DNA of 26,008 nt from positions 1-26,008 of the forward strand of contig VBKD01000096.1 in the NCBI GenBank assembly GCA_005888075.1, given 5' to 3'. This stretch comes from Chloroflexota bacterium. Its GTDB lineage: Bacteria; Chloroflexota; Dormibacteria; Dormibacterales; Dormibacteraceae. A model generated the notes under the pieces. It was not told where the DNA came from and searched no databases. It worked only from the letters and a program-made list of their open reading frames with translations. The translations under genes were made by a program, and so were the position numbers. Shown piece after piece: positions 24,936 to 26,008 of this stretch. Within the stretch, counting starts at the first letter, position 1. Every line of letters starts with the position of its first letter.

Positions 24936-26008
24936 ATGAAGACCCGCCTTCTGGCCTCCATCGTGCTTGCCACGCTGCTCTTTTTGCCGCAGTCGGTTCG
25001 CCCGGCATACGCGATCTTCTGCTATCCCGGCGACCCGCCCGGCGTGTATCAGGCTTGCGTCGCGTACAACAACGGCATCGGCCAGCAGGTCAACAACCAG
25101 AACCAGCTGCAAAGCATCCAGGGGCAGATCAACAACGTCATCGGGCAGATCAATGCCATCGACGCCATGATCGCCAACCTCAATCATCAAATCGAAGCTC
25201 AGAAGGCGCTAATCGCTCAGACCCAATTGGCGATCGACGATCTCAACCGCAAGATTCGCTTCGGGGAGGCCTCGATCGTCCGGATGCAAGCGCACGTCAG
25301 CGTCCGGGACCAGCTCTTGAATCAGCGGCTTCGCTATGCCGATGCCCACGGTTCGATCAACTATGTCGAGCTCGTCCTGACGTCCAGCAACTTCAACCAG
25401 CTGATGAACCGCATGGTCGGAGCGCAGCAGATCGCGGTCTCCGACCGCAGGTTGCTTGTCGACCTGGAGCAGCAGCATTCACTCGTGGCGCAGGCCAACA
25501 CCGATCTTGGAGTGCAAAAGACCCAGGTGGAGGTGCTCCTACAGCAGCAGCAGGCGACCGAAGCAGACCTCGAGAAGAACAAGGCGACCCAGGCGGCCGC
25601 CCGATGCGCAGGTCGCCCAGGAGGCGCAGCAGTACGCCGCCGCCGCGGCCAAGGCCGGCGGCGGTTCAGGCGTGTTCGCATGGCCGATACCCGCGTGTGG
25701 CTTTGCCTGCATCACCCAGGGTTTCGGATGCTCGACCTTCTACCTCGAGGTGTACGACGCGAGCTGCCCATGGCCGCACAAGATCCACACCGGCATCGAC
25801 ATCGCCGCGGGTTACGGGACACCCATCGTGGCGGCGGACACCGGAGTGGCGTACCTCTACCCGGGCAGCGTGGGCTACGGGAACCTCCTTGTGATCATCC
25901 ACGGCAACGGATACTCGACCTACTACGGCCACACGGCCGGATACGCCCCTGGGCTGACTACGGGCCAGGTCGTGCCGCGTGGAACCACAGTCGCATTCGA
26001 AGGATCGA
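24936..26008 (+). CDS. secreted coiled-coil M23 peptidase (EnvC/PcsB-like), frameshifted and 3' partial
   Basis: A signal peptide (KTRLLASIVLATLLFLPQSVRPAYA) is followed by a mature part with two cysteines (IFCYPGDPPGVYQACV), then about 170 residues of Gln/Asn-rich coiled coil with PcsB-like segments such as GSINYVELVLTSSNFNQLMNRM. After residue about 222 the sense continues in another frame as DAQVAQEAQQYAAAAAKAGGGSG, then an M23 (LytM) domain. Removing one C from the CCC at 25600-25602 restores one frame (KATQAAADAQVAQEAQQYA). The M23 part shows the zinc motif HTGID and the YYGHTAGY region; the final HxH lies beyond the window. Placement directly after ftsX strongly suggests it is the FtsEX-controlled septal peptidoglycan hydrolase. 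The insertion may be a sequencing error or a real break. Confidence 0.88.
   Translation, partial: MKTRLLASIVLATLLFLPQSVRPAYAIFCYPGDPPGVYQACVAYNNGIGQQVNNQNQLQSIQGQINNVIGQINAIDAMIANLNHQIEAQKALIAQTQLAIDDLNRKIRFGEASIVRMQAHVSVRDQLLNQRLRYADAHGSINYVELVLTSSNFNQLMNRMVGAQQIAVSDRRLLVDLEQQHSLVAQANTDLGVQKTQVEVLLQQQQATEADLEKNKATQAAARCAGRPGGAAVRRRRGQGRRRFRRVRMADTRVWLCLHHPGFRMLDLLPRGVRRELPMAAQDPHRHRHRRGLRDTHRGGGHRSGVPLPGQRGLREPPCDHPRQRILDLLRPHGRIRPWADYGPGRAAWNHSRIRRI

Overview
The window reads as chromosomal DNA of a high-GC bacterium with a Gram-positive-type gene order. The clearest phylogenetic hint is the block comF / hpf / secA / prfB / ftsE / ftsX, typical of Actinobacteria and relatives. It is combined with a Tad pilus locus that shows no outer-membrane secretin, and SecA is only 879 residues long. 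I infer an uncultured soil-type lineage of the Chloroflexota/Dormibacterota/Actinobacteria sphere. No rRNA or marker alignment is available here to prove it. Coding density is high, start codons are often GTG or TTG, and the GC bias creates many long antisense open frames that are not genes.

Region 1 (1-8053) is an envelope glycosylation or polysaccharide cluster. It holds two GT4 glycosyltransferases, a polytopic GT-C-like protein, a membrane-anchored polysaccharide deacetylase, a WecG/TagA-type glycosyltransferase that seems to start at CTG, an ALG5-like GT2 gene broken by an internal deletion, a DPM1-like polyprenyl-phosphate sugar synthase and a second GT-C-like membrane protein. The last four genes overlap or nearly touch and look like one operon making and using lipid-linked sugars. 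At 8050-8236 lies a 187-bp element with perfect 19-bp terminal inverted repeats; it supplies the stop codons of both flanking convergent genes. Beyond it, on the minus strand, are a third GT-C-like protein and an isoprenylcysteine-methyltransferase-like membrane protein.

Region 2 (10411-15751) is a Tad/Flp pilus locus: a structured upstream region, the pilin gene flp, a terminator hairpin, then cpaB, cpaF, tadB and tadC, with a DUF421 gene overlapping tadC. No tadZ, prepilin peptidase, secretin or TadE/F pseudopilin is present. The pilin sits before a hairpin, which fits higher expression of pilin than of machinery.

Region 3 (15752-17740) holds a short intergenic segment with nested inverted repeats, an alpha/beta hydrolase, an N-terminally short DUF192 gene and comF.

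Region 4 (17780-26008) starts with a second CpaF-type ATPase whose reading frame runs without a stop into hpf, the ribosome hibernation factor. A good promoter inside this frame would produce a leaderless hpf mRNA starting at GTG 18839. Then come secA, prfB with a textbook +1 programmed frameshift site, and the division operon ftsE-ftsX plus a secreted coiled-coil/M23 peptidase. The peptidase frame carries an apparent one-base insertion and runs off the window. The hpf and ftsE promoters are near copies of each other (TGGACA, 16-bp spacer, TATACT).

The most unusual items are the CpaF-HPF continuous frame with its embedded promoter, the 187-bp inverted-repeat element, the structured flp upstream region, the REP-like palindromes inside a GT-C coding sequence, and the CTG start of the WecG-type gene.
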